Shown here: positions 62,332 to 64,000 of the stretch, one piece after another
How positions within the stretch are numbered: position 1 is the first letter of the stretch
Layout of the letters: every line of letters begins with the position of its first letter
Assembly: GCA_031082315.1 (NCBI GenBank)
Contig: JAVHLC010000008.1
Span: 82,908-146,907, forward strand
Length of the DNA: 64,000 nt
Reading direction: 5' to 3'
Source of the DNA: Thermodesulfobacteriota bacterium
Lineage (GTDB): Bacteria; Desulfobacterota; QYQD01
Notes under the pieces: generated by a model
Databases searched by the model: none
Told to the model about the DNA's origin: nothing
Seen by the model: only the letters and a program-made list of their open reading frames with translations
Translations under genes and position numbers: made by a program

Positions 62332-62684
62332 GGGGGCGAAACGGCTTCGACGGGGATATGGAAGTTTAAGCTGCATACCGAGGTCCTGTTGGCTCGTTAA
62401 ACAAACAGGAAAAAACAAAAGCAGACAACTGCGAATACGCACTGGCCGCTTAATAGGCCAGCGTCCTTCTGATTCGATCCTGCGGAACTAGAAAGGACGA
62501 CGGATAGCGGGATAGCATCCCCTCAATCGCCTGCTGAGAGGGGAAGCGAAACTTTATGCGGGCTAATCTCCTGGTTGCCTTGCCCGGGGTGGAACCAGGG
62601 GGTGAAATTGAACCCCAGGCTATGTATGTAGATGCTTAAATGGAGTATCTTCGGACGCGGGTTCGACTCCCGCCGCCTCCACCA
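62332..62684 (+). ncRNA. ssrA: Transfer-messenger RNA (tmRNA, ssrA)
   Basis: About 353 nt. The 5' end GGGGGCGAAACGGCTTCGAC and the 3' end with T-arm GGTTCGACTCCCG then CGCCTCCACCA pair to form the alanine-type acceptor domain. The tag reading frame at 62421-62450 gives ADNCEYALAA followed by TAA and TAG stops. The hydrophobic ALAA end is the standard degradation signal; the internal Cys is less usual. It is directly downstream of smpB. Confidence 0.96.
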
Positions 62685-62697
62685 TTTTGATTTAGAC

Positions 62698-62740
62698 AAC
62701 CCGTTTCTCCGGAGTGGTTCTCCGGGTGAACGGGTTTTCT
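62698..62740 (+). terminator. Terminator after tmRNA
   Basis: AACCCGTT pairs with AACGGGTT, with an inner CTCCGGAG segment able to pair with TCTCCGGG, followed by TTTTCTATTTTC. It starts 13 nt after the CCA end. Confidence 0.85.
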
Positions 62741-63150
62741 ATTTTCTTCCTGTTTTCAGTCGGAACTTACTCAAAACGACTATGAAAGCTCTGTACGAAC
62801 GAGAGTCGAGGGCGCTGGTATTGAGCAACTGATTGGATAGAAGGCGGAAATGGATTTATGCAACTCAGGAAACAACGTCGATCTCTAGAATCTTAAAGTC
62901 TTCACAGTCGGTATTATCCCGAAAAATTCTGCTGCGCTCAATTCCGCAGCAAATAATATGATGCAGGGCGCCGGGGGCGTCTATACGAGCTTTGCGCGGC
63001 ATGTTTAATGCCTATATCATAAATAAACAAGAAAAGCATATTTACACGACCGTTGTTCCCTGACCGTCCCCCCTTGTTCCCGTCCCCTCTCCCATTCCCC
63101 GCTGCTTGCTACCAGGTTCGACACTGGCGGGCTACGGGGAGTTTCAATCG
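62741..63150. other. Gene-free stretch downstream of tmRNA
   Basis: About 410 bp with no supported gene. At about 63098-63148 a CCCCGCTGCTTGCTACC arm and a CTACGGGGAGTTTCAATCG arm form a hairpin like that at 2324-2352, probably a shared repeat. The rest is not recognised. The position just past ssrA is a frequent landing site for mobile DNA. Confidence 0.5.
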
Positions 63151-63396
63151 TTAGGCGCTTTTTTGATTTTTATAGTGTGAAGCATACCAATCTATAACCT
63201 GTCTGATCATCTTTTGATACGAGGTGTGCTGTTTCTTTGCTTCTTTTTTAAAAAAATCAATGCTCGATTTTTTCAGGGCAATCGTTACTTTCACGTTTTC
63301 CTCTTTCAAGACCAACTGGTCCGGCGGCGGAAGAAAATCCTTAACAACTCTTAACTCACCCATCGGTTCATTCGTGTGCTTTATTTTGCTCTTCAT
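63151..63396 (-). CDS. brnA: BrnA-type antitoxin
   Basis: An 81-residue protein with a basic ribbon-helix-helix-like C-terminal half (KVTIALKKSSIDFFKKEAKK, then YQKMIRQVIDWYASH), typical of CopG/BrnA antitoxins. The ATG at 63396 has GGGAGG upstream, and overlaps the end of the toxin gene by 29 nt; the longer frame has no site. It should bind BrnT and repress the promoter. Confidence 0.87.
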   Translation of the reverse strand: MKSKIKHTNEPMGELRVVKDFLPPPDQLVLKEENVKVTIALKKSSIDFFKKEAKKQHTSYQKMIRQVIDWYASHYKNQKSA

Positions 63397-63658
63397 ATAT
63401 CTGCCTCCCTTTTCTCCAATATCCAGTCCCATAAATGCGGATAACATTACCCCGGTACGTAAACCTCACGGTCATTATACCTCCACCGACACGGCCAATG
63501 CAGTAAAAGCGTTCCTTCTCTGTACTATGATGCATATCTTCGACTATGATACGGTGAGCATCAAGAAAAGCATGTTGGGCTAACGAAAAAGAGACACCAT
63601 GCTTAGCCTGATTCTCTTTATCTTTTTTCTCGTCCCATTCAAAGCTGGGGTTGATCAT
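63368..63658 (-). CDS. brnT: BrnT-type toxin (DUF497)
   Basis: A 96-residue RelE-fold ribonuclease-like toxin. The family motif FEWDEKKDKENQAKHGVSF is at the N-terminus, with ERFYCIGRVGGGIMTVRFTYR and RIYGTGYWRKGRQIYEE later. It is the first gene of the pair, the usual brnT-brnA order. The promoter must lie in the AT-rich stretch to about 63733. Confidence 0.92.
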   Translation of the reverse strand: MINPSFEWDEKKDKENQAKHGVSFSLAQHAFLDAHRIIVEDMHHSTEKERFYCIGRVGGGIMTVRFTYRGNVIRIYGTGYWRKGRQIYEEQNKAHE

Positions 63659-63733
63659 GATAATACTATATTAAAATATGGTGAGATTAGCAATATAATT
63701 TTATGGCGATATATATGTATTATATTCGCGTCT

Positions 63734-63963
63734 GAAGATGAAAGCAAGTGGCGGCGGCGTCGCACAAAGGTGCGCAATCTGCTCAAGCTCGGCACGTCGC
63801 GCAACGCTGCCATATCGGTGGGATTAAGTCGCAAAGGCTGCCGGTGTCTATCCCGAACCCTGGCCACACAAACCGGATGACGAATCAATGGCTGAAGGAA
63901 CAAGGGCTGGTCTCGATCAAAAAACTGTGGGTGGACATTCACTATTCCGCCTTGTATGTTTAG
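63734..63963 (+). pseudogene. C-terminal fragment of a group II intron maturase, frameshifted
   Basis: Reading SKWRRRRTKVRNLLKLG then AISVGLSRKG and LSRTLATQTG in one frame, and MTNQWLKEQGLVSIKKLW in the next, this matches the maturase X/DNA-binding end of group II intron reverse transcriptases. A single-base loss near 63875 breaks the frame. The upstream reverse transcriptase is absent, and no intron 3' end (domain V) is obvious. Confidence 0.75.
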
Positions 63964-64000
63964 AACAGATGCGTCATTATTATGGCATATAATGCTATGA

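Noticed and set aside
62632..62832. A 66-codon frame overlapping the tmRNA 3' end
   Set aside because: It reads through the structured tRNA-like part and the terminator of tmRNA, so it is not a gene.

Overview
The window looks like the chromosome of an anaerobic Deltaproteobacteria/Desulfobacterota-type Gram-negative bacterium. This is inferred from gene content: several large Cache/PAS hybrid histidine kinases, a periplasmic multiheme c-type cytochrome, a ferredoxin-dependent 2-oxoacid oxidoreductase with separate alpha, beta, gamma and delta subunits, an outer-membrane DUF3373-type beta-barrel, an iron-sulfur aconitase of about 640 residues, and an hrcA-grpE-dnaK heat-shock block with a (degenerate) CIRCE operator. 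No 16S gene or other direct species marker is present.

Layout. 0.2-9.2 kb: HDOD/PAS signalling protein, transketolase, and a sensor kinase/NtrC-type regulator pair. 9.4-14.2 kb: small membrane protein, dnaK, grpE, hrcA and a YtxH-like protein. 14.4-20.3 kb: DUF3373 porin-like protein, aconitase and PpiD-type chaperone. 20.3-24.5 kb: hybrid kinase with a PhnD-like lipoprotein upstream, then a VapBC toxin-antitoxin pair. 24.5-25.05 kb is degenerate. 25.06-34.13 kb is the standout accessory region: a six-gene, minus-strand, translationally coupled defence operon, vsr - C5 DNA methyltransferase - GHKL/MORC-like ATPase - Z1 helicase-like protein - PD-(D/E)XK protein - AIPR protein, read from a clear sigma70-type promoter. 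34.3-43.3 kb returns to core genes: tRNA-Ala, ileS, lspA, lgt, a GcvH-like protein without its lipoyl-lysine, fabD and a four-subunit 2-oxoacid:ferredoxin oxidoreductase. 43.5-50.4 kb: hybrid kinase, PilB/GspE-type ATPase and multiheme cytochrome. 50.5-58.2 kb: tRNA-Leu, a UDP-GalNAcA-type sugar nucleotide pair, an acidic SUMF1-domain protein with a zinc-ribbon partner, PilZ protein, tRNA-His and tRNA-Arg. 58.4-62.7 kb: LysR regulator, TlpA-like thioredoxin, creatininase-family protein, PHP phosphatase, smpB and tmRNA. 62.7-64 kb, downstream of tmRNA, is accessory: a BrnT/BrnA toxin-antitoxin pair and a broken group II intron maturase tail.

The intergenic DNA is packed with several families of short imperfect palindromes. 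They include a MITE-like element of about 125 bp with terminal inverted repeats, present as two good full copies in opposite orientation and two partial copies. One repeat family is inserted in frame inside a coding sequence, another forms the last codons of fabD, and the TGA of the MITE-like terminus coincides with the stop codon of two genes.

The best candidate for an under-described system is the vsr/methylase/MORC/Z1/PD-(D/E)XK/AIPR operon. It lies between two copies of the last codons of ppiD (20278-20310 and 34205-34238), which may mark the edges of an inserted block.
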